From positions 18,228,001-18,292,000 of the forward strand of contig OY755177.1 in NCBI GenBank assembly GCA_963576735.1: a stretch of 64,000 nt of DNA, written 5' to 3'. The position numbers were made by a program, and so were the translations under genes. Each line of letters opens with the position of its first letter. Position 1 is the stretch's first letter. The DNA comes from Bedellia somnulentella. Taxonomy: Eukaryota; Arthropoda; Insecta; Lepidoptera; Bedelliidae. Under the pieces are notes generated by a model. The model worked only from the letters and a program-made list of their open reading frames with translations, did no database searches and had not been told where the DNA came from. Positions 1 through 10,980 of the stretch are shown piece by piece.

Positions 1-1602
1 AGCCGGTCTATTAATATGACAGGCCGATGTTGTTACGTCACAATTATTTGATTAGAAATCAGCGTATAACTTAATACGGTACGTGACTTGAAGAATTTTC
101 AATCGGTATGAATGAAGGTGATACAATTTGTACAGAGTACTTAAGTTAATTATTTAAACGTAAAATTGTGTTGCATTTTTTATGATTTCCGTTTTATTAG
201 AAAACTAAGTATGAAAAAACGATAATTTAGACTAAACTAAGCTATCATTTCATTTGGCTTATTTAACAATACAGAATATTTTCGAAAACACACCAAGCCA
301 CCTAGATTATGTAAAAAAAAACAGCAACTTAGCACCTTATAGTTCAACTGACCGTTTTGGTCAATCACGCCATCTCGCTTATGAAATATATAATTTTTCG
401 GGAGTGCAGCATACAGAACTTATGTCATAATATAAATTTAAAACCAACTAACAGATTCAATCTAACAAAAACTACACAGATATAACAGTCAGCTGTGTAT
501 AATCTCGCTCGTATCTGAACGACCTTGTCATTGCCAACTATCTCAGCACCAGTGAGGTTATATAATCGTATTTATAAAGACTGATACTATTTTCCTATTA
601 ATAACCTTACTTTCAATGCAGGTAGCTGGTTAGCTAGTAAGCGCTAATTGGCGCTTTGTTGTTATTATCTGTGGATTTACATCGATTATTTCTTTGCATC
701 GTTCGTTTTATATTTAGAGTGGAGGTACACAGATCGTTTTATGTAACATTTTAAATTACCTATTTTTTGTGTGTTTATGTGCAGGAAAAATACAGCTAGT
801 ATTAGAACTGTCTATGATAAGACATGGTCAAGTGCAAGAGCAGAGAATGTTTGAGTCTTTTGAAATCGATCTATCAATAATTTGATTAGAATTTTGGGTT
901 AAACAGTGTCTTAAGGGATGAATTCGTACAGTGATAATTCATAGCTTATTAAGTATGGCAACCAACGCTTGGCTGGCTTCAGACCTGCATATCATGATTC
1001 CTCTGATTTGTGAAGGGGTTATAATAATGATTTGTTTGTCAAATCATTAAAGTTTTTCATATTTGTTTTGCTCTTGTAATATGATTTGATTGGCTACGTG
1101 ACCCAAAAAAATTGTGACGTAAATTTTCTGAGAGTTGTTTTTCAGTTAACTTTTTTTTTATGTTTTGTTTTTTTTATAATTTATTATCAATAACCAGAGT
1201 GAGTTAAAATTATTATCATTTATAGAAAATACTGTATCTTCCATTCAATAACAAGTTTATTTATAAAATGCAATTGATGTCTTTATAATGAGTCTCAGTA
1301 AAACAATAGATAAAACAGTTATCATAAAAATACATATTTTATCAACAACATATTTACTTTCCCAGTTACAAGTATTTAATTAAAATAAGTCAGCATATAC
1401 GAAAAGATAAGTCTTGGATTGAAATTTTTTATAATATTTTTTTATAACTTGTGAGTTATTATTTGATTTCGCGAGTTTTAAGAACTTTGTTTATATCCGA
1501 GACATTTTTGTTAGAAAAAGGTTTAATCATTGTTGTAAAGAAACGATCGGACCTTTTCATAAAAATATACCAGGTGTAATTAAAACAGCAATAAAAAAAA
1601 AA
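1..1602. other. AT-rich stretch without recognised features
   Basis: No open frame of note, no copy of the repeat families found elsewhere in the window and no tRNA-like element was seen. Short A and T runs occur throughout. It could be intronic or intergenic. Confidence 0.5.
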
Positions 1603-1870
1603 CATCACGTGATTTTGTCACCTAGTGTTCAGAGTACCCACGTGATAGGGGGCAGGCCTATCGCCGTTTTGTACGAATACACTGTCCGTGACTAAGTACA
1701 ACTCAGCCATGTGGGTTTCCTCAAGATGTTTTCCCTCACCGTTAACAACCATGATGAATTAACCACACATATGTCTTTAGAAAAGACAAATTGGTATAGG
1801 TCCGCCCCGGGATTTGAACACTAGTCGTTTGCACGATAACCGGTGTTCTACCAATTGAGCTATCACGGTT
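1603..1870 (-). mobile_element. Family A tRNA-derived SINE, 3' truncated
   Basis: On the minus strand it begins with the tRNA-like head (box A-like TGATAGCTCAATTGG, then a box B region) and continues into the family body. It lacks the 3' tail and carries a short internal deletion next to CCCACGTGATAGG. An A-run lies at its lower-coordinate boundary. Confidence 0.8.
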
Positions 1871-2081
1871 GGTTGGGCGTGAGTATAAGTAAGTTATAAA
1901 GGATGGTTTCACGTAGAATCTCCTCAGTCAGAGTAATATCGGTTCTTAGATGTGCAGTAAAGTCTAACTCACAGTATGAACTACATGGTTGGAGGCAACG
2001 GAAATCCCGATTCTGAAACTTTTGCTGCCTCCGTTTGATGTCTTTTTTAGAGGCTTAAGTCGTTGTACGAGGCTATGGACT

Positions 2082-2324
2082 ATACATACTTATATTCACG
2101 GCTATAAATCCCAAGAAGGGGTAGCCACAGCTAGGGAATTAGAAATTCCTCAGCCACTTTTGGAAGTTGCGCGGGGAAAAGATGGTTAAATAAAGGTTAC
2201 TGGTGATGGGTCTCCAACCGCATCGCCGAAAAATCCCCTAAAAACCCCAATACCGTTAGTCGCCTCTTACGCACATCCACCGAAAGAAATGGGGTAGTGC
2301 TATTCTCAGCCGACATTACACAGC
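2082..2324 (-). mobile_element. Family B short retroposon
   Basis: Minus-strand copy. The + strand runs from the reversed tail (ATACTTATATTCACGG) to GCCGACATTACACAGC, the reversed 5' end. It is full length for the family but moderately diverged. The 66-codon open frame overlapping it is a by-product of the repeat. Confidence 0.8.
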
Positions 2325-2933
2325 TATCCACATATATAGACGATCTATTGACTTTACATAATCTAGTGTATTGTAGATATATTTGTTATAAATCCTTGAA
2401 GTGATTGAATTATCTCGCCAGGGAGTAGACACTCATTCGGTATTCTATCGGCATTGTGAGCATTGACATACAAACTGATACTTCCAATTGAATCTGAACT
2501 GTTTTCTGAGTATTTGACACGAATAAAAATACGATTAAATAAAAAAAGATTTCAATGAGAGGTCTATTAAATAAAATCTATTTATTTCTTTCTTTCGTTA
2601 TATCAGATGTCGTGATTTTTTTCCCCCTTAGATGATTTTGCACGAAAAAATTGTAATTAAATTTCAGTGATCCCATTGTTTTATTTTGTTTTATTAGTTT
2701 TAGAAATTCTACACATATTTTAACTGTATTTTGCCGCTTATTATATCTCAAGTAAAAAATATACTTTACATATGAAAATTATAAAAAACGAGCGGTATTA
2801 AACTGGATAGTTAATGCGTCAATTATGTAACATAAGTGTTGTTTTTGTCACGCTAATGTTCACCATACATACATATTTAAGTATTTCCGACGCGTGCTTT
2901 TCAACTATTAAAAACATATTAAATACGTTTGAG
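2325..2933. other. AT-rich stretch without recognised features
   Basis: Lies between two family B copies. I see no coding signal or repeat copy in it. Confidence 0.4.
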
Positions 2934-3149
2934 TACATACATACATATACTCACGGCCATAAATCCCAGAAAGGATAGCCAGGGCTTCTGAGCTGAAAAC
3001 TCCTCAGCCACATTTGGAAGTTGATAGGGACAATATGGTAGAAATAAGTATCGCCTGAAAGCCACTTAAAAAGCCCCATACCCTTAGTCGCCTCTTACGA
3101 TACCCGTGGGTAGGAAAGGGTAGTGACATTCTAAGCCGGCACTACACGG
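2934..3149 (-). mobile_element. Family B short retroposon, diverged
   Basis: Begins with CATACATACATATACTCACGG on the + strand and ends CCGGCACTACACGG. It has an internal deletion in the region that normally reads GATGGGTCTCCAACC. Confidence 0.75.
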
Positions 3150-3378
3150 TTCGTTTTTTTATTCGTTTAGTCTTGATATTTGATTGCTACGCATAATGCC
3201 TTAGCAACGTTGACGATATATTGTTTTAGGAACACTATAAATCACGTTCTAGTTGATTTGTAGACATGCTTTCGTTACGGCATATTATGGAAAAACAAGT
3301 AATATTATAATGTACTTATAGGATTTATAGTTTCAGCCTTATACCTTCAAAAGCGTTTCAAAGATTACGTCGCGTAGA

Positions 3379-3700
3379 ACATACATACATACATACATAT
3401 ACTAACGCCATTAGTTCCCATTAGGGTAGGTAAATACTATCGATTGCCACTTGTACGATCCTGACAGTACTCTCGAGGTTCACTCAGATTCATCAATCTT
3501 TTCATACATGCCCTTTATTCTTCCAATTTTAAAAACATGTCTTCTAGAGTACGTCCTCCATTTGATTTCAATGTTTCATCTTTCTTTCACTAATTTTCTT
3601 TCATCCATGTGCCAAACCATCTTAACATTTCTTTTTCTATCTTTTACAATATCATCTTTCACACTGCACCTTTCACCTGAAATAATTTTAAAAACATTTT
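3379..3700 (-). mobile_element. Family E LINE 3' end, decayed
   Basis: The + strand starts with a reversed (GTAT)n tail, then CATTAGTTCCCATTAGGGTAGG and the diverged reverse complement of the LINE C-terminal coding region. It aligns with the longer copy at 20100-20505. Reading frames are broken. Confidence 0.6.
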
Positions 3701-3907
3701 CATCAAACTCCTCCAAAATGACTAAACCAATTTAAATGAAATTTTGCATGCACATTTGGGAGGTCTGAGAATAGGTTTATAATAATTTTTATACGCCTAA
3801 GTGATAAGGGTTGTATACCCCCAACATTTTTTTTATTTTATAGACTTGAAATTCCCTACAAATAATTTATATGCCAAAACGATAATACGGGCCCGGTAAT
3901 CGGCTAA

Positions 3908-3953
3908 TCGGTAGAAACGGGGTAGTGCTATTCTAAGCCGACACTACACGGCA
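3908..3953 (-). mobile_element. Family B fragment (5' end only)
   Basis: Only the reversed 5' end remains, from GTAGAAACGGGGTAG to CCGACACTACACGGC. Confidence 0.6.
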
Positions 3954-3972
3954 ACATATATATCATATATAT

Positions 3973-4038
3973 CGGTGCTGACTGAAAATCAGTGTTGTGA
4001 GTTCTCAGAGCTCACAACGTTATGCTGAGTCAGCACCG
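3973..4038. repeat. Nested perfect-arm hairpin
   Basis: Outer arms CGGTGCTGACT (3973-3983) and AGTCAGCACCG (4028-4038) enclose inner arms GTTGTGAG (3994-4001) and CTCACAAC (4011-4018). It could be a cruciform-forming element, a transcribed hairpin or the remnant of a terminal-inverted-repeat element. No duplicated flank was found. Confidence 0.6.
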
Positions 4039-4074
4039 TTTTGCTGTGCAGAGACCTTTGTAAATGGTCAACTT

Positions 4075-4262
4075 ATGTTGTTATTTTTTTTTAAAAAAAG
4101 TTTTTTATTTTCTATCTTTGTCTTCTTCTATCTTTTTTCATGTTTTTTTTTCCAATGTTGTTTTTGTGAAAGCTTTTATTTTTTATTTTTATGTTTAACT
4201 GTATGTCTCTTGCTCATCTTTGCAGCGAATAAATGTCTCTCTTTCTCTTTCTTTCTTTCTAT
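4075..4262. repeat. Low-complexity pyrimidine-rich tract ending in (TTTC)n
   Basis: T/C-rich sequence with an AATAAATG near 4227 followed by CTCTCTTTC repeats. The 89-codon open frame here is compositional (mostly Phe, Leu, Ser and Cys). It could be the 3' end of an old retroposon. Confidence 0.45.
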
Positions 4263-4508
4263 ATAAAAATGTAAGTGATAATCGCGTACCGTGCCACATA
4301 CCGCGCGGCATCCGTCTAGAAAATATCACTTTACACCGTCTGTAGCTACCACACTTAACTTGTCTTCAATTAAGATTGTGATCGGCAGATCTTTAGAATG
4401 ATCTCTTATAGATAATTCTGTGATTTATTGTTGCATTTATCGAGTTACATGCTGTGATATTTTAAAATGAGATTATTTAAAGATATGTTTTATGTGTTTT
4501 ATGCTTAA

Positions 4509-4768
4509 CTGTATAGTGTCGGCTTAGAATAGCACTACCCCATTTCTTCCGGTGGGTGTACGTAAAAGGCGACTAACGGTATTGGGGCTTTTAAGGGATT
4601 TTTGGGCGATGCGGTTGCAGACCCATCACCAAAAATTTACCCACCACAAGGTTTATTTTACCATCCTTTCCCCACGCAACTTCCAAAAGTGGCTGAGGAA
4701 TTTCTAATTCCTTAGCTCTGGCTACCCCTTCTAGGGATTTACAGCCGTGAGTATATGTATGTATGTTT
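4509..4768 (+). mobile_element. Family B short retroposon, full length
   Basis: Plus-strand copy running from TGTATAGTGTCGGCTTAGAA to GCCGTGAGTATATGTATGT. This copy is close to the family majority sequence. Confidence 0.85.
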
Positions 4769-4771
4769 TAT

Positions 4772-5018
4772 GTCAGATTAAAATAAATATACGGACATAT
4801 TATACACAGATTAAGTTAGCCCAAAACTAAGTAGAACTTGTATTATGGGATACTTACTCAACGATATGTTCAAAATTATATAAAAAATCGATACATAACA
4901 TCCAAGACTAAGAAACAATAATTTATGCTCATCACATAAATGTTGCTCTCAGCGGGGATCGAACCCGCAAGCTCCGGACCGAGAAGATAGTCACCAATCA
5001 ACTCTGCCACGGGTGTCG
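4772..5018 (-). mobile_element. Second tRNA-derived SINE (family P)
   Basis: On the minus strand, from 5018 downward, the head has a box A-like TGGCAGAGTTGATTGG and a box B-like GCGGGTTCGATCCCCGC, followed by an AT-rich body. The acceptor arms do not pair, so it is not a working tRNA gene. It resembles a SINE type I recall from other Lepidoptera. Only one copy was seen here. Confidence 0.6.
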
Positions 5019-5036
5019 TCAACGAATTCAGCAGTA

Positions 5037-5404
5037 ACATAAACATAACATAAACATTCACGCCGAATATCCCCGAAGGGGTTGGCAGAGGTACTAATAC
5101 TTCAGAACATCACGTGACTTTGTCACCTGGTGTTCAGAGTACCCACGTTTTGCATGGACAGTGTACTCACGTGATAGGGGGCAGGCCTATCGCCGTTTTG
5201 TACGAATACACTGTCACATGACTAAGTACAACTCAGTCATGTGGGTTTCCTCACGATGTTTTCCCTCACCGTTAACAACCATGATAAATAAACCACACAT
5301 ATGTCCTTAGAAAAGACAAATTGGTGAAGGCCCAACCCGGGATTTGAACACTAGTCGCTTGCACGTTAACCGGTGTTCTACCCATTGAGCTATCACGTCG
5401 TCGT
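5037..5404 (-). mobile_element. Family A SINE, full length, with target-site duplication
   Basis: The reversed (ATGTT)n tail is at the left end and the tRNA-like head GAGCTATCACGTCG at the right. It is flanked by CGAATTCAGCAGTA (5023-5036) and CGAATTTAGCAGTA (5405-5418), one mismatch in 14, a target-site duplication. It sits just beyond the 5' end of the family P SINE. Confidence 0.85.
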
Positions 5405-5520
5405 CGAATTTAGCAGTACTCTTTGTTGAATGAATTTTCTACGAGATCCGATCATACCATGTATGGGAGTGGTAGCTAAATGTGCTGAAATGTACGTGGA
5501 TTCGAATTTCGTCTTTAGAA

Positions 5521-5690
5521 TAATACTCACACCATTAGTTCCCATTGGGTAGGCAGAGACTATCAATTACCAGCATGTATGATTCTAACAAACCTCTCTG
5601 GCTTCTTTAACATCCATCAATCTTCTCATACATGCTCTTTCATTCTTCATACTTCGGACGCCTGGCTTTACAATAATAATAGCGTTTATA
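5521..5690 (-). mobile_element. Family E LINE 3' fragment
   Basis: Reverse complement of the LINE C-terminal coding end: the CCCATTGGGTAGGCAGAGAC block, then the segment encoding the family's Met-Asn-Val/Glu-Ala-Arg region, and CTTCGGACGCC. It is degenerate and has no open frame. Confidence 0.6.
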
Positions 5691-5845
5691 CATACAGGTG
5701 TTTGTGGAGCACAATACCACCTATTAAAATATACCAATTATAATCCATTTACTGTATTGTCAGCTCAACAAAACAATATATTCCACGTATTAAAATATTT
5801 TTATTCTACATTGAAAAATAATCGAGGATTAGTTACAATGAAAAT

Positions 5846-5985
5846 TGAGCCATTTTTGGAAATTGAGTGGGGAAAAGATTGTAAAATAAATGTTTTTAGT
5901 GATGTTTTTCCTCTCCTCCCTCTACAGTCACCTCTTACGATCACCAATGGGAAAAAATGGGGTAGTGCTTATTTAACTGGATAGT
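5846..5985 (-). mobile_element. Family B fragment, strongly diverged
   Basis: Keeps GAGCCATTTTTGGAAATTG, GTCACCTCTTACGATCACC and GGGGTAGTGCT in the right order. The 75-codon frame through it is fortuitous. Confidence 0.5.
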
Positions 5986-6857
5986 ACATAGTAATGATTT
6001 TTTTATGCATATCATATTATTATAATGCATTCTTATCAAAGCGAAGGTTGTCCTTGATTTCATGGAATGTTGTCAGATATGCATCGACTCTTATCGTTCG
6101 GAAAATTTTATTTGTTTTATTAGTTTTTATGTAAATATAAACGATTGAATTATGTTTTTATGTGTAAAGTATGTTACTAAGTTTATTTTTAAAAAATAAA
6201 TATTGATATTTTATTTGAAAAATTATTGGAAAACTTTTTTAATATGGACTTCATTGTGGTATAGATTTCATGACCCTATTACTATTGATATTACCACAGC
6301 AAATAAGGCAAAAAAGTTAATTTAATAAAAAATTATACGACCAGTTTAATTGAATATACAATCTTTTGAAACTGCAAAAAAATATCGAAATCAATTCAAA
6401 ACTAAATAAATCAAAGTTATATTTTTATATAAGTAACCGAACTTCGAAACGATATTGTTACAACCAATTTTCGAAGTATGCAGGGGAACATTAGTTTGAA
6501 TGATTATTTTGTGTCATGGATATCCTACCACACCATATCACCAACCAATGACTTCAGAGAATACCATACCATTGTGGTTAAGTGGTGTGTTATTATTACC
6601 CAACACGAGTTGTAATGATAATTTGGGTTCAAAAATATTAGGCTTGCATCGCAATTAGCCAAAAGGTAATCACCAAGGTGATATGACTAAAAACAAAGTT
6701 AAGATAAAGAATTTACGCATCAATTTCATTTAAAGCGTAGAATAATGTATTTATCAATGTAAATAAAATAATGACGCGATATTTCTGTTATTATAAAGAT
6801 GTCGATGAACTCTCGCATAGACACATTCAATGTTAATTATTATAAACTCAACATGCC
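5986..6857. other. AT-rich stretch without recognised features
   Basis: No repeat copy or coding signal could be supported in this 870-base stretch. Confidence 0.4.
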
Positions 6858-7475
6858 AGTCGTGATAGTCCAATGAGTAGAACGACCGCCCGTCAATACA
6901 GACAGGCGTGAGTTCAAATCCCGGGTCGGGCTTACACCAACATGTCTTTTTTAAAAGTCATACATGTGGTTAATTTATCATGGTTGTTAACGGTGAGGGA
7001 AAACGACGTGAGTAAACCCACATGGCTAAGTTGTGCTTAGGCAAGTGTCAGTGTATTCGTACATTGCCTGCCCCCTGTCAAGTGAGTACATTCATATCAT
7101 CATCATCATAATATACTCGCGGCTATAAATCCCTTAACGGGGTAGCCCCAGCTTTGGAATTAGAAATTCCTCAGCCACTTTTGGAAGTTGATTGGCGAGA
7201 AGATGGTTTAAATAAATGTTTTTGGTGACGGGTCTCCAACCACATCGCCCAAATCACTTAAAAAGCCCCTATACCCTTAGTCGCCTCTTACGATCACCCA
7301 CGGGTAGGAATGGGGTAGTGTTATTCTAAGCCGACAGTACACAGCATTTGAGTACACTGTCCAAGCAAAAAGTAGGTACTCTAAACATCACGTGGCAATG
7401 TCACGGGATTTTCAGAGAAGCAATAGTACCTCTGCGAACCCCTTCGGAGATATGGTGTGAACGCTTGAGTCTTGA
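6858..7475 (+). mobile_element. Family A SINE split by a family B insertion
   Basis: The tRNA-like head (6858-6935) and body run to 7090. The element resumes at 7349 with TGAGTACACTGTCC and ends near 7475 in GGTGTGAACGCTTGAG. The interruption is the B copy at 7091-7348. It is more diverged than the A copies at 17747 and 46945. Confidence 0.8.
7091..7348 (-). mobile_element. Family B copy nested in a family A SINE
   Basis: Minus-strand B element flanked by TGAGTACA on both sides (7083-7090 and 7349-7356). The target is the TGAGTACACTGTCC segment of family A, so this B inserted after the A copy. Confidence 0.85.
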
Positions 7476-7514
7476 GTATAACATGATAAAAAAAGTAGTT
7501 AAGAAGTACTAGTA

Positions 7515-7600
7515 GCGACATGATAGTCCAGTGGGTAGAACACCCGCCCGAAAACAGAAGGGCGTGAGTTCCAATCCTGGGACGGGCCTACACCAATTTG
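7515..7600 (+). mobile_element. Family A SINE, tRNA-like head only
   Basis: Box A-like TGATAGTCCAGTGGG, box B-like GAGTTCCAATCC and GACGGGCCTACACC are present. The sequence then departs from the family. It is a truncated copy. Confidence 0.65.
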
Positions 7601-7693
7601 GTTGCATTCACTATCATTTTATCTATTGGTAGGAATAAAAATATAATTCAGTAACACATTTGGCACTGTACTTGTACTATTATGTACTTGTCG

Positions 7694-7949
7694 CACTCTC
7701 AGTACGAAAGAGGCTCAACTCAAAAAATTAAATAGTGATATTGGGTTACAATCCTAGAGAGACATAAAAAGGTATGCTAAAGCCGATGAATAGTAAAACA
7801 AAGGCACTAATTGTTAAAAAAGCAGGATAGCTAATTTTCCGACCCCATAATAATAAGTGTCATTGTTTTAGAACATACTTTTTATGCCTCTCGACAAATG
7901 TAACTCAATATCACAATTTTTGAGTTGAGTCTCTTTCGTTCTGAGAGTG
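7694..7949. mobile_element. Palindromic MITE-like element
   Basis: About 75 bases at the left (from CACTCTCAGTACGAAAGAGG) recur as a reverse complement at the right (ending CTCTTTCGTTCTGAGAGTG). Similarity continues inward, so nearly the whole 256 bp folds back. There is no coding capacity. A target-site duplication was not resolved and the superfamily is unknown. Confidence 0.65.
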
Positions 7950-8026
7950 TGTTGTGTCAGCACGAATTTGTGTGTGTGTGTGTCACCTCTTTACACCGAA
8001 ACAGCTGAATAAACATAACTGCAAAC

Positions 8027-8625
8027 ATACTCAAGCCAGTAGTTATTATTGAGTGGGCAGAGACTATTAGTCGCCGTTTTATACGATCCTTGAAAATCTA
8101 TCGAACATGCAATTACTTTTTATCCATCCTACATAACATAACATAACATAAACGTTCACGCCGAATATCCCCGAAGGGGTTGGCAGAGGTACTAATACTT
8201 CTGAACATCACGTGACTTTGTTACCTGGTGTTCAGAGTACCCACGTTTTGCATGGACAGTGTACTCACGTGATAGGGGGCAGGCCTATCGCCGTTTTGTA
8301 CGAATTCACTGTCACATGACTAAGTACAACTCAGCCATGTGGGTTTCCTCACGATGTTTTCCCTCACCGTTAACAACCATGATAAATTAACCACACATAT
8401 GTCTTAAGAAAAGACAAATTGGTGTAGGCCCGACCCAGGATTTAAACACTAGTCGTTTGCACGATAACCGAGTGTTCTTTCCACTGGGCTATCACGGTTG
8501 CCTATTATCCATCCTCTATGAGACTAAACCATCTAACATTCCTCATTTTATCTAATATCAACTTCCACGCGAGATTGCTCAAGAATTAAAATATTTCTCA
8601 TCCTATCACATTACTCTTGTTACTA
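8027..8625 (-). mobile_element. Family E LINE 3' fragment, split by a family A SINE
   Basis: The left part (8027-8118) carries GTGGGCAGAGACTATTAGTCG. The right part (8516-8625) carries CTAAACCATCTAACATTCC, which aligns with the corresponding part of the copy at 20100-20505. The A element at 8131-8504 lies between. Confidence 0.5.
8131..8504 (-). mobile_element. Family A SINE, full length, with target-site duplication
   Basis: Reversed (ATGTT)n tail on the left and head GGGCTATCACGGTT on the right, flanked by TTATCCATCCT at 8120-8130 and 8505-8515. The match to the majority sequence is close. Confidence 0.9.
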
Positions 8626-8631
8626 TATTTT

Positions 8632-8885
8632 ACATACATACATACATATACTCACGGCTATAAATCCCTAAAAGGGGTAGCCAGAGCTAAGGAATCAGAA
8701 ATTCCTCAGCCACTTTTGGAAGTTGCGTGGGGAAAACATGGTAAAATAAAGGTTGTTGGTGATGGGTCTCCAACCGCATCGCCCAAAAATCCAATAAAAA
8801 GCCCCAATACCCTTAGTCGCCTCTTACGTACACCGACCGGAAGAAATGGGGTAGTGCTATTCTAAGCCGACACTACACAGCAAAT
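8632..8885 (-). mobile_element. Family B short retroposon, full length
   Basis: Minus-strand copy with a longer reversed (GTAT)n tail and an intact 5' end (CCGACACTACACAGCAAAT). An 82-codon frame crosses it by chance. Confidence 0.85.
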
Positions 8886-9043
8886 AATCCCTATAATAAA
8901 AAAAATATAATAAAAAGTAGGGTGTTTCTTAACTCGACGGTATGTTTTTAAATGAATATTCGTGAATAACTTGGTTGCTTATAATTATGAACCGGTATTG
9001 ATGCTTTTTTGTTTGGAGAAAAGATGACTGACTGGTAGAACTG

Positions 9044-9560
9044 GTGGTTGGAGACCATCACCAACATAAACATAACATAATATAAACGTTCACGCCGAAT
9101 ATCCCCGAAGGGGTTGGCAGAGATACTAATACTTCTGAACATCACGTGACATTGTCACCTGGCGCTCAGAGTACCCTCGTTTTGCATGGACAGTGTACTC
9201 ACGTGATAGGGGGCAGGCCTATCGCCGTTTTGTACGAATACACGGTCACATGACTAAGTACAACTCAACCATGTGGGTTTCCTCACGATGCTTTCCCTCA
9301 CCATTAACAACCGTGATAAATTAGCCACACATATGTCTTTATAAAAGACAAATTGGTGTAGTCCCGACCCAGGATTTGAACACTAGTCGCTTGTACGTTA
9401 ACCGGTGTTCTACCCATTGAGCTATCACGTCGTCACCAATCACCAACGATACTTTATTCCTACCGTCGTATCTCCTATCAACTTCCAAATGTGACTGAGG
9501 AGTTCACAGCTGAAATTCTGGCTACCTTTTCTTAAGATTTATGGCCGTGAGTATATGTCT
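9044..9560 (+). mobile_element. Family B copy split by a family A SINE
   Basis: The left part (9044-9065) ends GGAGACCATCACCAAC. The right part (9448-9560) continues with GATACTTTATTCC to GGCCGTGAGTATATGT. The A copy at 9066-9438 lies inside it. Confidence 0.7.
9066..9438 (-). mobile_element. Family A SINE nested in a family B copy
   Basis: Full-length minus-strand A element flanked by ATCACCAAC at 9057-9065 and 9439-9447, a sequence that belongs to family B. This is the reciprocal nesting to the B-in-A case at 7.1 kb. Confidence 0.85.
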
Positions 9561-9562
9561 GA

Positions 9563-9625
9563 AGAACTGGTACCACGATAAGATCCATACCGCACCAGGA
9601 TCTGATGGTGGCATCCTGTTTCAAT
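9563..9625 (+). repeat. Fragment of repeat family C
   Basis: The block TGGTACCACGATAAG...AGGATCTGATGGTGGCATCC matches an internal motif present twice in the large C repeats at 21964 and 47572. Confidence 0.45.
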
Positions 9626-9852
9626 ATATTTCTGCACTAAGAAAATATTTATAGACATACCCCCTTTAACGTGAATACATTTTCCAAGTAAAACATGGTT
9701 GCTCTGACTGAACAATAGGTGACAACGTCTCGTGACTTTTATTTTTTACGAAGTGCCGGTAAACTGCTGCATCTAACACAATTGAGGATGTGAGTTTGAA
9801 ACCCATGACTACTATGTAAGGCCTAAGAAACAAACATTGCAAATAACTTTTA

Positions 9853-10096
9853 CAATACATACATATACTCACGGCTATAAATCCCTAGATGGGGTAGCCA
9901 GAGCTAAAGAATTAGAAATTCCTCAGCCACTTTTGGAAAGTAAGTGGGGATAAGGTGGTAAAATAAAGGTTTTTGGTGATGGGTCTCCAACCGCATCGCC
10001 CAAAAATCCCTTAAAAGCCCCAATACCGTTAGTCGCCTCTTACGTACACCCACCGGAAGAAATGGGGTAGTGCTATTCTAAGCCGGCACTACACAG
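9853..10096 (-). mobile_element. Family B short retroposon, full length
   Basis: Minus-strand copy from ACATACATATACTCACGGCT to CCGGCACTACACAGC, close to the majority sequence. Confidence 0.85.
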
Positions 10097-10421
10097 CAAA
10101 TAATAGTAATATTATTATTTTTCATTATCTAGAAATTTCGGCGCAGTTTTCCCAAAATGGCGATCATATCACTTTAAAATACGCGTTAAGTAGCGATAAC
10201 CACATTATCATTAGATAAACAATTCACGGGCGGCAGTGTTACGGTATTGTTACAAAATTTGCTCACATATTGTGATGGACTGTACGTTTTGGATTATTTA
10301 CTGAGACAAATACGCATAGTAATAATAAATGTATGTATTTAAATTAGATGGTTGGATGGTTTAAAGCTGTATAGTAATAATAAATGTACAAATTTATATT
10401 CGATGGTTGGTTAAAGTTGTG
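10097..10421. other. AT-rich stretch without recognised features
   Basis: No repeat copy or coding signal seen. Confidence 0.35.
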
Positions 10422-10424
10422 TAA

Positions 10425-10556
10425 TATTGGCTTAGAATAGCATTACTCTATTTCTTCTCGTGGGTGTTCATAAGAGGCGACTAAGAGTATTGGGACTTTT
10501 AAAGTAATATTTGGGCGATGCGGTTGGAGGCCCGTCTTTAAAACCTTTGTTTTACA
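10425..10556 (+). mobile_element. Family B fragment (5' half)
   Basis: GTGTAATATTGGCTTAGAAT to GGGCGATGCGGTTGGAGG. The 3' half and tail are absent. Confidence 0.65.
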
Positions 10557-10645
10557 AACTTTTTACAAAATTTAATGTTTCTTTCAATATATTCAGAGCC
10601 GTGTAATGTCTGTCACTGCTCATTTATTATTTGTCACTTAACAGC

Positions 10646-10715
10646 GTGGTCTGAAGCTTAGGAAAGCACTAGCCAATTTCTTTCTATGGGTGTCGTAAAA
10701 GACAACTATAAATAA
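10646..10715 (+). mobile_element. Family B fragment (5' end), degenerate
   Basis: Keeps GTGGTCTGAAGCTTAGGAAA and CTATGGGTGTCGTAAAAG in family order, but the match is weak. Confidence 0.4.
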
Positions 10716-10728
10716 TGTAATGGGATAT

Positions 10729-10980
10729 GTACATACATATACTCACGCCTATGAATCCCTTAAAGTAGGTAGCCTTCAGAATAATAATTCTTCAGTCACT
10801 TTTGGCAGTTCTCGTGGGGAAAAGATAGTAAAATAAAGGTTCTTGGTCATCACCAAGAATCATCAAATTGCCATATTTAGGTCTCCAACCGCATCGCTCA
10901 AAAATCACTTGAAAGTAACAGTACTCTTATCCACGGGAAGAAATGGGGTAGAGCTATTCTAAGCAGACTCTACACAGTAA
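10729..10980 (-). mobile_element. Family B short retroposon with internal insertion
   Basis: Minus-strand copy with an extra block of about 25 bases around CATCACCAAGAATCATC inside the GATGGGTCTCC region. Its 5' end reads GCAGACTCTACACAG. Confidence 0.75.

Noticed and set aside
3997..4266. 89-codon frame
   Set aside because: Low-complexity pyrimidine tract giving Phe/Leu/Ser/Cys runs.
4940..5018. Possible true tRNA gene on the minus strand
   Set aside because: The acceptor arms do not pair and the sequence continues as a SINE body.
8617..8865. 82-codon frame, with similar frames in other B copies (2.0, 25.8, 28.9 kb)
   Set aside because: They lie within B elements, start at different points and break in sister copies. 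There is no protein selection signal.
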